A stretch of 41,327 nt of DNA from an uncultured Ignavibacteria bacterium. Its GTDB lineage: Bacteria; Bacteroidota; Ignavibacteria; Tepidaquicellales; Tepidaquicellaceae. Both the position numbers and the translations under genes were made by a program. The notes under the pieces were generated by a model. It was not told the DNA's origin, did not search any database, and saw only the letters and a program-made list of their open reading frames with translations. The DNA lies in contig CALJIG010000008.1 of assembly GCA_937974175.1 (NCBI GenBank), positions 1 through 41,327 of the forward strand, in the 5' to 3' direction. Within the stretch, counting starts at the first letter, position 1. Each line of letters begins with the position of its first letter. Positions 8,709 to 17,351 of the stretch are shown here, in pieces.

Positions 8709-8895
8709 TTATAATTTTAGCAACTTTAATTTTAGTTTCAATTCCTTCTAAGGGATTGCCACTTGGTAGTATTCCCAACTTAACTGCGTAATTGTATAAT
8801 GCATCGTAACTTTTCAATTTCTCATCAAATGATCTGTTATCATTTTGAATGTACTCTTTTTCGAACTGCGCTAATATGTGGGGATTTTTAACCAT
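8695..8895 (-). CDS. small protein paired with nucleotidyltransferase
   Basis: 66-residue basic protein, not recognised. It is predicted mostly helical, with QFEKEYIQNDNRSFDEKL and a YDALYNYAVKLGILP segment. It overlaps mtaB by 8 bp at its start and the nucleotidyltransferase by 14 bp at its end, so it is translated as part of the same unit. Size and position suit an antitoxin or accessory subunit of the nucleotidyltransferase. It is too short for a HEPN domain and lacks its RxxxxH motif. Confidence 0.6.
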   Translation of the reverse strand: MVKNPHILAQFEKEYIQNDNRSFDEKLKSYDALYNYAVKLGILPSGNPLEGIETKIKVAKIINGIK

Positions 8896-10246
8896 TTATC
8901 AATTCACATACAACCGGCTTTACAGAGTCCGGTGTAATTAATTTTATTTTGCTTATTGAGTTCTCTGCTCCCGGTGTAAATAGAGTTTTAACTCTTATAT
9001 AATTTCTTGTATATCCTTCTATCCATCCGGCATCTTTTACAGTTTCAAATAAAACTTCCTGCTCCGTGCCTATGAACTTTGAATAAAAATCAAATTTCTT
9101 TTTATTCGATAAGTTTCTTAGTACCTGACTTCTGAACTTTCTTTTTCTGACATCAACAGAATCAGGCAGCTCAATTGCAACCGTATCTTTTCTTTCAGAA
9201 TAACTGAATACGTGCAGATAACTTATAGGGAGTGAATTTAAAAACTTATATGTGTTATCAAAATGTGTATCTGTTTCTCCCGGAAAGCCGACGATAACAT
9301 CTACACCTATGCCTACATCTTTAATTTTATCGTTAATCTTATAAATCAAATTTTCATAGAAGTCTGCGTTATATCTTCTTCGCATTGATTTTAGAATTTC
9401 AGAGTCCCCGCTTTGAAGCGGAATATGAAAATGATTACAGAATTTATTCGATGATGCATATAAATCGAGTATTTCATCTGTCAGCAAGTTCGGCTCAATA
9501 GAACTTATTCTTATTCTGCTTATATCCAGCTTATCCAGTTCATATAGAACATCAATCAATTTATATTTCAATACTTCTTCATCGGAAATATTTATCTGGA
9601 AATCATAGTCACCTGTATTTACTCCCGTGAGAATAATTTCTTTATATCCGCTATCAATTATCTTCTTCGCATTCTCAATTACTTTTGTAATATCCTGGCT
9701 TCGTGATTTTCCGCGAGCCATTGGAATTGTACAGAACGAACATTTGTAATTACATCCGTCCTGAATTTTTAAGAATGCTCTTGTTCTTGAATCCGTATCC
9801 GCAGAAAAAGCTTCAACAAATTCGTCAAGTTCATATACTTCTTTTCTAATAACTTTTGCATGGGAATGATTTTCAATTCCGTCAATGCACGATACATTCT
9901 CTTTCTCGAAGTTATCCATGTAATCAAACAACTTGAACTTCTCATTTGCTCCGAGGACTAAATCAACACCTTCCATCTTTGCAATTTCTCCGGGCTGAAG
10001 CTGTGCATAACAGCCTGTTACAATTACATACGTCGCAGGATTATTTCTTATAACACTTCGTATTATCTGTCTGCATTCTTTATCTGCGTTATCTGTTACC
10101 GAGCATGTATTCAGCACAAAAATATCGGAAGGATTTCCATAATCGGTGACTTTATAGCCCTTATCCTCAAATTGTTTTGCAATTGTTGAGGTTTCGCTAT
10201 AGTTCAGTTTGCATCCAAGCGTATGTAGTGAAACGGATTTTGACAT
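8888..10246 (-). CDS. mtaB: tRNA t6A37 methylthiotransferase MtaB
   Basis: Radical-SAM enzyme that adds a methylthio group to N6-threonylcarbamoyladenosine at position 37 of tRNAs. The N-terminal UPF0004 domain has cysteines C12 (HTLGCKLN), C48 and C79 for the auxiliary cluster. The radical-SAM cluster motif is C165-x3-C169-x2-C172 in DGCNYKCSFCTIP. The C-terminal ~60 residues form the TRAM-like domain. LGCKLNYSE and 452 residues favour MtaB over MiaB or RimO. It is the first gene of the 10-kb minus-strand run; the 122 bp upstream faces the divergent phosphatase gene and should hold the promoter. Confidence 0.93.
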   Translation of the reverse strand: MSKSVSLHTLGCKLNYSETSTIAKQFEDKGYKVTDYGNPSDIFVLNTCSVTDNADKECRQIIRSVIRNNPATYVIVTGCYAQLQPGEIAKMEGVDLVLGANEKFKLFDYMDNFEKENVSCIDGIENHSHAKVIRKEVYELDEFVEAFSADTDSRTRAFLKIQDGCNYKCSFCTIPMARGKSRSQDITKVIENAKKIIDSGYKEIILTGVNTGDYDFQINISDEEVLKYKLIDVLYELDKLDISRIRISSIEPNLLTDEILDLYASSNKFCNHFHIPLQSGDSEILKSMRRRYNADFYENLIYKINDKIKDVGIGVDVIVGFPGETDTHFDNTYKFLNSLPISYLHVFSYSERKDTVAIELPDSVDVRKRKFRSQVLRNLSNKKKFDFYSKFIGTEQEVLFETVKDAGWIEGYTRNYIRVKTLFTPGAENSISKIKLITPDSVKPVVCELING

Positions 10247-10368
10247 TCTGTAATTTACCGATTATTAGGGGGATTTTTAAGTTAAAAATCTATATATATT
10301 AAAATACTGCATTATTTCGCAGGATTTATAATATTGTTAACATCTTATTTACTTTAAAAATCACTGAC

Positions 10369-11016
10369 ATGAAATTCAAAATTATACTTATTGCCGTATC
10401 GCTGTTTTTAGTGGCTAACTGCTCATTTTCGCAGAATTTTTTCTTCCTTAATGACTCCGCATCCGTATCGGCTTATTATACTTCAGGCGCTTATGATGAC
10501 GAGCTGCGCGGAATTATTAAACCGGCGATAGAGTATTTTAAAAATCTACCCGTTCACAATAATACAGTTGTAGTATTTGATGTTGATGAAACTTCTTTAA
10601 GCAATTTTGAAGTTTTCCGCGCATCAGGTTACAAATGGAATGCGAAACTTTATGATAACCAACTTGAAACAGAAAGCTCTCAGGCTGTTCAGCCCGTATT
10701 AGAATTGTATAACATTTTAAAAGAAAGAGGGTTCAAAGTATTTTTTATTACAGGAAGAGATTTCAACGATTTCAATTATTCGCATACATTAGGCAATTTA
10801 CAAAAATCAGGCTACTCAAATATAGATACTCTTATTCTACGTCCTGCTGAATTTAAAACTTCAAATGCTCAGGAATATAAAAGTTCAATACGCCAGCAGC
10901 TTGCAAACAAGGGATACACATTTGTAGGAAATGTCGGCGACCAGTGGAGCGATATGGCAGGAGGCAATGCAGGATATATGGTACGCATTACAAATTATAT
11001 GTACAGCATCAAATAA
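10369..11016 (+). CDS. secreted HAD-family acid phosphatase (class B/VSP-like)
   Basis: 215-residue phosphatase of the HAD IIIB acid phosphatase group. A signal peptide covers about residues 1-21. The nucleophile motif is VVFDVDETSLSN with D71 and D73, motif II is the threonine in FFITGRDF, and the C-terminal acidic motif is GDQWSDM. It probably removes phosphate from organic phosphomonoesters in the periplasm or at the surface. It stands alone, divergent from mtaB and convergent with the vWA gene, with a hairpin between them. Confidence 0.86.
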   Translation: MKFKIILIAVSLFLVANCSFSQNFFFLNDSASVSAYYTSGAYDDELRGIIKPAIEYFKNLPVHNNTVVVFDVDETSLSNFEVFRASGYKWNAKLYDNQLETESSQAVQPVLELYNILKERGFKVFFITGRDFNDFNYSHTLGNLQKSGYSNIDTLILRPAEFKTSNAQEYKSSIRQQLANKGYTFVGNVGDQWSDMAGGNAGYMVRITNYMYSIK

Positions 11017-11040
11017 TTTTTATTAAAACAATTAAAACAA

Positions 11041-11071
11041 AAAAGCCGCGGGAGGAAAACCCACGGCTTTT
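11041..11071. terminator. bidirectional hairpin terminator
   Basis: AAAAGCCGCGGG and CCCACGGCTTTT form a 12 bp stem with one mismatch around a 7-nt loop. The A-run on one side and T-run on the other make it a terminator in either direction. It sits between the convergent phosphatase and vWA genes. Confidence 0.85.
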
Positions 11072-11118
11072 ATTTTTCATTTCCGGTAACTACTAATTTA
11101 TTTCTAACATCTTACTTC

Positions 11119-13176
11119 TTACTTCATCAAAACCATCTTGCCAATCAAAGCCTCATCACCGAATTCAACTCTGTAATAATAAACTCCCGATGAAAATTTA
11201 ATTGCATTCCATCTTGCTTCATAGGTTCCTTTTCCGTTTACATTGAATTGAATAATATCTATTAGCTGTCCTATCTGATTATAAATCTTTACAAAATAAA
11301 CTCCCGTTACATTTTTATTAACAATAAATTTAATCGTAGTTGTTGGGTTAAACGGATTTGGATAATTACCCAACAGTTTATAAGAGCCTGCTATATTTAT
11401 ATTCTCTGACTCATTATTTACATGCGTGGGGTTTCCGAAGCTTGTGAACGGACTTATCACTCCATAAGCTATGCTCAAATCTATTATCTGCTGCTTTAAA
11501 GCAAGCGCCTGCGGTGAGCCCGGAGTTAATGCATAATACTGAACAAGTAAATTATCAATTTTTTGCTTAGCCCATATTTTAGTTAAGAACTGATACCTGG
11601 TGGCTGTTGTATCAACTCTGTTAAAAGTATATTGATACGATACAGGCTGATTGAATGCTTTACCGGAAAGTGTAACTGTAACCGGACCTGAAGTTAGATA
11701 TCTGCCTGCAACAATCATCTGTTGTCCTATATATAAATTCGGCAAAGGATTAGGATAAACATTTGTAATACCGCCGGAATTAAAACTTACAGCCGGGCTA
11801 AGTAATACCGGATTTTTTATCCTTAAATAAAAATTAGTTATTCTTGATTCCAATTCCCCGTCAAGCAAAAATTCTGCATAGCCGTTATTCTGCGAGGACA
11901 TCAATGTAAGCAGCTGCTGATTTACATCTGTTCCTATTCCAAAAGAATACAAAAATATTTTTGTTTCAGTTGACTGAATAAGATTCCTTACATGTGTTGC
12001 CAATGCTCCCGTTTCCGTTATTCCGACAGTCGGCTGTCCGTCAGTAAAAAATATAATTATATTTGCCGTACTATCACTTGCTGCAGAGAACTGTGGCACT
12101 GCAGTGGAAAACGCTCCGGAAATATTGGTACTGCCACCTGCAACTATAGCGTTTACATAAGCAAGAGCAGAATCTCTCGATTGATTCGTGTACAACACAT
12201 GATTGTTGCGGAATTTATAAACATTGGTTTCAAAATCTACTATGTTAAATTTATCACCCTGGTTTAAATTATTTACAATAAACTTAGCAGCATTTACTGC
12301 CTGAGTCATCTTTGTTCCACTCATACTTCCCGACCTGTCAACTATCAATGTGAATACTTTTTTGATTACATTCGCAGTACTACCCGGATTTGGTTCGGCA
12401 ATAAACATAAAAAAGCCGCCTAGACTATCCGGCAGCTGTGACTGCGGAATTAAAGTAGAATAACTATAAAGTCCGAGCTGATTTAAATTGAGCGAATACT
12501 TTATTTTATAATTTACAGTTGCAGCGGCTTCATAAAGATTGCTGATTACTACTGCATTGTTTCCGTTATTTGATATTTGTGTTAAAGGATTTGTGCTGAC
12601 TAAACGAATGCTGTCAATCGTTCTCGGAGATGTTAAATTAAAAGTAAGCTCCTGAGCATCTAATATAGCTGTCTGAATTAAATGATAATCGTTTGTATAG
12701 TTGAAAAATACGCTGCCGAAATCATATGCAAGTAACTGAACATAAGTTAGCTCAACGATAAGCAAAGAATCCTTTTTTACCTGCTGTGGTATTCCGAAAA
12801 ACATAGGAGTATTACCAAGGTATGTTTTTAGATTTGCATTCATTACACCACCCGGCAATGTTGTATCCTGCGGACGCGGAGCAATCGGAGCCTGATACCA
12901 GACATTATTTACTTTCCACCTTAGCCCAGTAGCGCTTGCGCCTTCAGGCAACGGAAAAGCGAATGATACAGTTTTATCCGCACCCAACAAATTTTTGAAT
13001 GTTTGTGTAGTTACAGTTGTGGAAATCTGGCTTTCAACAGAAGTGTTTATTTTTGTGCCCGTAAGCTTTAAATAAGTTCCTGTTGAAGCGTTTACAACAC
13101 CGACTCCGTTTGCAAATACCTGCGATGAAGTTATGCAAAGGATGGTTACTAAGGAGAGAAAAAGTAGCTTTCTCAT
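11119..13176 (-). CDS. secreted VIT/von Willebrand A protein with T9SS sorting domain
   Basis: 685 residues. A signal peptide (1-22) is followed by a vault-inter-alpha-trypsin (VIT) domain, about 25-160. A vWA domain from about 270 to 450 has the metal-site motif DRSGSMS (D280, S282, S284). The C-terminal ~80 residues are a type IX secretion sorting domain with NYPNPFNPTTTIKF and the ending GKMVLMK. VIT-vWA proteins usually mediate protein-protein contact; this one should end up on the surface or be secreted. It is monocistronic by context, with its own strong ribosome binding site and a shared terminator. Confidence 0.9.
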   Translation of the reverse strand: MRKLLFLSLVTILCITSSQVFANGVGVVNASTGTYLKLTGTKINTSVESQISTTVTTQTFKNLLGADKTVSFAFPLPEGASATGLRWKVNNVWYQAPIAPRPQDTTLPGGVMNANLKTYLGNTPMFFGIPQQVKKDSLLIVELTYVQLLAYDFGSVFFNYTNDYHLIQTAILDAQELTFNLTSPRTIDSIRLVSTNPLTQISNNGNNAVVISNLYEAAATVNYKIKYSLNLNQLGLYSYSTLIPQSQLPDSLGGFFMFIAEPNPGSTANVIKKVFTLIVDRSGSMSGTKMTQAVNAAKFIVNNLNQGDKFNIVDFETNVYKFRNNHVLYTNQSRDSALAYVNAIVAGGSTNISGAFSTAVPQFSAASDSTANIIIFFTDGQPTVGITETGALATHVRNLIQSTETKIFLYSFGIGTDVNQQLLTLMSSQNNGYAEFLLDGELESRITNFYLRIKNPVLLSPAVSFNSGGITNVYPNPLPNLYIGQQMIVAGRYLTSGPVTVTLSGKAFNQPVSYQYTFNRVDTTATRYQFLTKIWAKQKIDNLLVQYYALTPGSPQALALKQQIIDLSIAYGVISPFTSFGNPTHVNNESENINIAGSYKLLGNYPNPFNPTTTIKFIVNKNVTGVYFVKIYNQIGQLIDIIQFNVNGKGTYEARWNAIKFSSGVYYYRVEFGDEALIGKMVLMK

Positions 13177-13182
13177 AGCAAT

Positions 13183-13190
13183 TCCTCCTT
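13183..13190 (-). promoter_or_regulatory. strong Shine-Dalgarno ahead of VIT/vWA gene
   Basis: Read on the minus strand, AAGGAGGA lies about 7 nt before the ATG at 13176. Such a complete site is unusual here, because most genes in the window show weak or no Shine-Dalgarno sequence. It supports the chosen start and suggests high expression. Confidence 0.75.
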
Positions 13191-13251
13191 TAAGTTTTTG
13201 ATTGGTCTTTAAATAATGGTAAGATAAATTATTGATATTATAAATCCAAAT

Positions 13252-13290
13252 AAAAATGCACTATACTGCTTTCAAAATAGTGCAATTTTT
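13252..13290 (-). terminator. terminator of the aspartyl protease gene
   Basis: TGCACTAT (13257-13264) pairs with ATAGTGCA (13277-13284) around a 12-nt loop. On the minus strand the stem is followed by a T-run. It lies about 25 bp after the stop of the aspartyl protease gene. Confidence 0.75.
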
Positions 13291-13309
13291 AGATTCGGTT
13301 AAACTATTT

Positions 13310-14572
13310 TTATCTGAAATCTATAGACATATATTTAAAGTTTAAAATCATTTTATCAAATTTAGAAATGAAGTCCTGTCCAAGATTCCCGTAAAATACT
13401 TCTTCTTTATCTTTCAGTGATTCAGAAATCAAAGATAGCCCGGGAATTACTACTTTATCATCTGCAATTTTTAATTCCACATTTTTTAGATTGTAACCTG
13501 GTACTTTAATATCTCCTCCTGCTCCGCCGAATTTAATATCCTCTAATTTATATTCCGATGTAATTTCCTTCTCATAATCTTTAAGAAACGGAATGTACAG
13601 CATTGTAGTTTTTGCGCCTGTATCAAAAGTAAAACACATAGGATTATTTTTATAATCAACTTCGACTAAAGGATTGAATCCGTCTATCAATAAATTATTT
13701 TTATTTGTAACTGACGGTGTTAGCGGAACATCTAATTCTCCTTCTTTAGAAATAATCACTTCTCCCATTTCGGCAATAACAGGGAATCCTATAATCCCAT
13801 TTATTTTATAAACACCGCCAGCAAAAGACAGATCTTCATCTTTTAAAACCAGAAACAGCGCATTCTTAATTTCCATATTGCTTATAAAAAATGATTTCGC
13901 CCATGCAATCCGTGAGTCAATTTTAATTCCGGTAATAGCACCGACTTTTATTGTGCCTCCGCTAAAGACCAAATCAAGTTTTTTAGCATAACTCTCCGTT
14001 ATAGTTGAAAAATTTGCTCCGGTATCAAATACAAAATCAAAAGTTTCATTATTGTATGTTACAGGAATATTGTAAAGCCCTGCTAAATCCCTTTTCATAT
14101 TCAGTTTGGTTTCATCTTTTCTTATTACTTCCTGCTTTCCGACTCCCTGCATAGCTTCCCACATTAAAAGTGAGTTCTCGTAATCTTCTTTATCTTTTTC
14201 TTTAATGTAGGCTGAGTAACTCGTCAAAAGAATTTTAGAATAATCCACGGATTTTTTATAATCACCTAACCAGACATTGTTGAATATACTTACAGTACAT
14301 AAATCTCTTTTAATAGTGTCGTGTATTTCCGTATTTGAGATAATATCTTGAATAAAATATTTTTCGGATTCAGCCGGATTATTTATCAAGCTGTAATAAA
14401 ATACATTACAGATGTTTTTTTCGTTTTTATTGAGAGAGTTTTCAACTTCTTTAAATTGAGAGATGAATTTAAAATATTTTTTACTGCTGTATAGGTCATA
14501 CAGTTTATCGAATGCGCTGTTTTGTGCCATCAGTGGTAAATTTAACATTAAAAAAATAAATAGAGCTTTCAT
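13310..14572 (-). CDS. two-lobed retropepsin-like aspartyl protease family protein
   Basis: 420 residues with a short signal peptide (1-16). The first ~150 residues are a helical extension with no named domain. Two retropepsin-like halves follow: D183-T-G in VFDTGANFSTI and D317-T-G in TFDTGAKTTML. Each repeats a hydrophobic-hydrophobic-D-T-G-A motif, so a single chain could form the full two-aspartate site. These families are common in Bacteroidota and mostly uncharacterised. It probably acts in the periplasm. It is a lone gene with a good terminator after it. Confidence 0.82.
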   Translation of the reverse strand: MKALFIFLMLNLPLMAQNSAFDKLYDLYSSKKYFKFISQFKEVENSLNKNEKNICNVFYYSLINNPAESEKYFIQDIISNTEIHDTIKRDLCTVSIFNNVWLGDYKKSVDYSKILLTSYSAYIKEKDKEDYENSLLMWEAMQGVGKQEVIRKDETKLNMKRDLAGLYNIPVTYNNETFDFVFDTGANFSTITESYAKKLDLVFSGGTIKVGAITGIKIDSRIAWAKSFFISNMEIKNALFLVLKDEDLSFAGGVYKINGIIGFPVIAEMGEVIISKEGELDVPLTPSVTNKNNLLIDGFNPLVEVDYKNNPMCFTFDTGAKTTMLYIPFLKDYEKEITSEYKLEDIKFGGAGGDIKVPGYNLKNVELKIADDKVVIPGLSLISESLKDKEEVFYGNLGQDFISKFDKMILNFKYMSIDFR

Positions 14573-14650
14573 TGTATTGATTTTATTTCAAAGATATGAG
14601 TTGTATGAAAAATATAATTGTAAAAATGCGACAAGCAAATGTGTTGTTCT

Positions 14651-14768
14651 CCCCCTTACCAAGAGCTTGTCCCGCACTTGATGCGGGAGGAAGTTAGAGG
14701 GGGTTTAACGGGTGAAATCATATTCTTCATTAAACCACCCCTAACCCCTCCTTGTAAAGAAGGGGAAC
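14651..14768. repeat. REP-like compound inverted repeat
   Basis: Intergenic GC-rich element between the aspartyl protease start and the AraC stop. It nests three hairpins: CCCCCT with AGGGGG at the ends of the first half; CCCGCA (14671-14676) with TGCGGG (14682-14687) inside it; and CCCCTCCTT with AGAAGGGG at about 14750-14765. TTTAAC and TTAAACC segments also pair across the two halves. The CCCCTCCTT-TAAAGAAGGGG core recurs near 18143-18168, so it is a dispersed family. It may also terminate the AraC transcript. Confidence 0.7.
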
Positions 14769-14781
14769 CTTATGAAATCTC

Positions 14782-15477
14782 TCACTTCAACAAATTAAGA
14801 TACCTGATAAGCTTCTGGCGGGATTCGAAGAGCGATGGATTCGCCCCTGTAATTTTTTTAAACTCTTTATTAAAATGCGCCTGGTCATAAAATCCAAAAT
14901 TAAAAAATATATCTCTCAATGAGACATTCTCTTTCACAAGTTCAGTTGTTAATGAATTTATTCTGACTATGGAAGAAAATTCTTTTGGAGAAAAGCCGGT
15001 AATTTTCTTAAACTCCCTCTGAAACTGCCGTACGCTCACACCCGCTTTGGCAACAAATTCTTCCGCTTTAAATATTCCGTTTTTATTATTAATTAATTCA
15101 ATGGCTTCCGTAAAATAATTTTTAACTAAACTAAAATCGAATCTCTTCCTCTCAAAATAATCTGTTACGGTATTTATAATTTCCTCATCAGAAATTTCTG
15201 AATCAGGAATCCTTATATCAGGAAATGCAGTAAGTTTATTTTTATAAATTTCAATGTTACCTTCCGTCAACAAATAAAAAACTTCAGGTTTAAATTTTAA
15301 AAGAAAAATGTAAGAGTTTTCCGGAAGGTTAAGATTTACTTTCTTATTTCTGTATCCTGCAATTTTTGCCGAGAGCTTTTTTGTCTTTCCATTATAAATA
15401 ATTATTAGCGAAGATGTCGAATCAAGCAGCAATTGAAAATTCAATTTCTTCTTTTCTTTAACTTCGAATTTTGCCAT
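14782..15477 (-). CDS. AraC-family transcriptional regulator
   Basis: 231 residues. The N-terminal ~120 residues are a beta-rich sensor-like domain that I cannot name. The C-terminal ~100 residues are a double helix-turn-helix: first helix pair near 138-158 (AGVSVRQFQREFKKITGFSP), second near 186-212 with FGFYDQAHFNKEFKKITG, the classical AraC signature. Divergent from glyS across 155 bp. Its regulated genes and ligand are not evident; an adjacent target would be glyS, which is unlikely. Confidence 0.88.
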   Translation of the reverse strand: MAKFEVKEKKKLNFQLLLDSTSSLIIIYNGKTKKLSAKIAGYRNKKVNLNLPENSYIFLLKFKPEVFYLLTEGNIEIYKNKLTAFPDIRIPDSEISDEEIINTVTDYFERKRFDFSLVKNYFTEAIELINNKNGIFKAEEFVAKAGVSVRQFQREFKKITGFSPKEFSSIVRINSLTTELVKENVSLRDIFFNFGFYDQAHFNKEFKKITGANPSLFESRQKLIRYLNLLK

Positions 15478-15632
15478 CTCAGAGAAATAATTTCCGAGCT
15501 CACCAGGCGGCTCATTTTCTGTATAATATAGTTTTAAACGGTTCAGTAGAGTTAGAATTTAGATTAAAATTTTACATATTTAATATACAACGTTTTTGGT
15601 AAATTTAAAATTAACTCAATTTTATAATATAT

Positions 15633-17000
15633 ATGGCTAATAATTCCAAAAACGATGTTATGGAGAAAATTGTTTCGTTGGCTAAACGAAAGGGTTTTGT
15701 TTTCCAGTCTTCGGAAATTTATGGGGGACTGAACGGCTGCTACGATTACGGTCCGCTTGGTGTTGAACTGCTTCGCAATATTAAAGAAGCATGGTGGAAA
15801 GAAATGACTCTTCGCGAAGATGTTGAAGGCCTTGATGCCTCTATCCTAATGCACCCTAAAACATGGGAAGCTTCAGGTCACGTTGAAAATTTTACTGACC
15901 CGCTTGTAGACTGCAAAGAGTGCAAAGCACGCTTCCGCGCTGACCAGCTTGATGACGTTGAATGCGGCAATAAAGGATACAAAGGAAGAAAAGCAAGCAA
16001 GTGCCATGCAGAAGGAAAATTTACGGAAGCTAGAAATTTTAATATGATGTTCAAGACCTTCATCGGTCCGCTGGAAGAATCTTCAAATGCAATTTATATA
16101 AGACCTGAAACAGCACAGGGCATTTATCTTAACTTCTTAAACGTTAGGGAATCTGCCAGACAGAAACTTCCGTTTGGAATAGCGCAGGTCGGTAAAGCTT
16201 TCAGAAACGAAATCAATACCAAGAATTTTTTATTCCGCACACGCGAGTTTGAACAAATGGAAATGCAGTTCTTCGTAAAGCCCGGAGAAGATGAAAAATG
16301 GTTTGATTACTGGAAAGAACTCCGCTATAACTGGTTCATAAAGTACGGATTGAAAAAAGAGAAGATGAAATTTTTATCTCCCGATAAACTTGCTCACTAT
16401 GCAAAAGCTGCTGCCGATATTGAATATGAATTTCCGTTTGGCTGGGGAGAGATTGAAGGCATTCACAACAGAACTGACTTTGACCTCAAACGCCATACAG
16501 AATTCTCCGGTAAAAAAATGGAGTACTACGATGACCAGACTAAAGAGAGATTTATACCTTATGTAATCGAAACTTCTGCAGGCGCGTCAAGAAGCTTTAT
16601 GGCTTTTCTTGTTGATGCCTACGAAGAACAGGAGTTGAAAAAAGAAAACTCAGATGGAACAACAAGCTCTGAAACCAGAGTTGTTCTGCATCTGCATCCG
16701 GCATTGGCTCCGATAAAAGCTGCGATTTTTCCATTGGTAAATCGGGATGGAATGCCTGAGCTTGCTCATAAAATTACTGCTGACTTACGAAAGAATTTTA
16801 ATGTATTTTATGATGAATCCGGCGCAGTCGGAAGACGCTACAGAAGACAGGATGAGAACGGAACTCCGTTCTGTATTACGGTTGATACAGAGTCGTTGGA
16901 GAATAATACGGTTACGATTCGTGAGCGGGATTCGATGGAGCAAATAAGAATTTCTATTGACCAGATACGAGCTTATTTACTCGATAAAATAATGTTATAA
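15633..17000 (+). CDS. glyS: glycyl-tRNA synthetase, dimeric class II type
   Basis: Charges tRNA-Gly with glycine. 455 residues, the single-chain alpha2 (eukaryote/archaea-like) form rather than the alpha2-beta2 bacterial form. Visible elements are FQSSEIYGGLNGCYDYGPLG near the N-terminus, the class II motif 2 region AFRNEINTKNFLFRTREFEQ, motif 3 in ETSAGASRSFMAFL and the C-terminal anticodon-binding domain with LHPALAPIKAAIFPL. A cysteine-containing insertion (CKECKARF to SKCHAEGKF) lies near 95-130. The ATG at 15633 matches the expected N-terminus. A terminator follows. Confidence 0.96.
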   Translation: MANNSKNDVMEKIVSLAKRKGFVFQSSEIYGGLNGCYDYGPLGVELLRNIKEAWWKEMTLREDVEGLDASILMHPKTWEASGHVENFTDPLVDCKECKARFRADQLDDVECGNKGYKGRKASKCHAEGKFTEARNFNMMFKTFIGPLEESSNAIYIRPETAQGIYLNFLNVRESARQKLPFGIAQVGKAFRNEINTKNFLFRTREFEQMEMQFFVKPGEDEKWFDYWKELRYNWFIKYGLKKEKMKFLSPDKLAHYAKAAADIEYEFPFGWGEIEGIHNRTDFDLKRHTEFSGKKMEYYDDQTKERFIPYVIETSAGASRSFMAFLVDAYEEQELKKENSDGTTSSETRVVLHLHPALAPIKAAIFPLVNRDGMPELAHKITADLRKNFNVFYDESGAVGRRYRRQDENGTPFCITVDTESLENNTVTIRERDSMEQIRISIDQIRAYLLDKIML

Positions 17001-17007
17001 CTTTTAT

Positions 17008-17045
17008 AACCCGATGTGATATTCTCGCATCGGGTTGTTTCTTTC
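17008..17045 (+). terminator. terminator after glyS
   Basis: AACCCGATG (17008-17016) pairs perfectly with CATCGGGTT (17028-17036), followed by a T-rich GTTTCTTTCTT. It lies 8 bp after the glyS stop. Confidence 0.85.
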
Positions 17046-17090
17046 TTACTATCATCCATACTTTCATAAACTTCAGACTGAATAATTAAT

Positions 17091-17351
17091 TTGGATCAAA
17101 CCTTTATAACCATACTCGGTTTTGTTGCAGCATTTTTCACAACGTTTGCTTTGCTTCCGCAGGGCTTGCGCGCTATTAAAACCAAACACACAAAAGACCT
17201 TTCGCTGCCTATGATAATCATGATGGAAGTCGGAATAATTCTCTGGCTTGTGTACGGAATTATCATCGCCGATATGCCTCTTATTTTCGCTAACGGAATC
17301 GGAACTATCTTTGCTACAATTAACCTTATCATGAAACTCCGCTATGGGTAA
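17091..17351 (+). CDS. SemiSWEET-type sugar transporter
   Basis: 86-residue membrane protein with three predicted transmembrane helices, the single-unit half-transporter that dimerises to move sugars. The PQ-loop motif is in FALLPQGLRAIKTKHTKDLS, followed by LPMIIMMEVGIILWLVYGI and a third helix with FANGIGTIFATINLIMKL. The start is TTG at 17091; an in-frame TGA lies 12 bp upstream and no ATG is available. The end overlaps the Crp/Fnr gene by 8 bp, so the two are co-translated. The transported sugar is unknown. Confidence 0.87.
   Translation: MDQTFITILGFVAAFFTTFALLPQGLRAIKTKHTKDLSLPMIIMMEVGIILWLVYGIIIADMPLIFANGIGTIFATINLIMKLRYG

Noticed and set aside
8888..10246. MiaB or RimO instead of MtaB
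   Set aside because: The N-terminal LGCKLN motif, length and overall pattern fit MtaB; RimO would show a different N-terminus and TRAM pattern.
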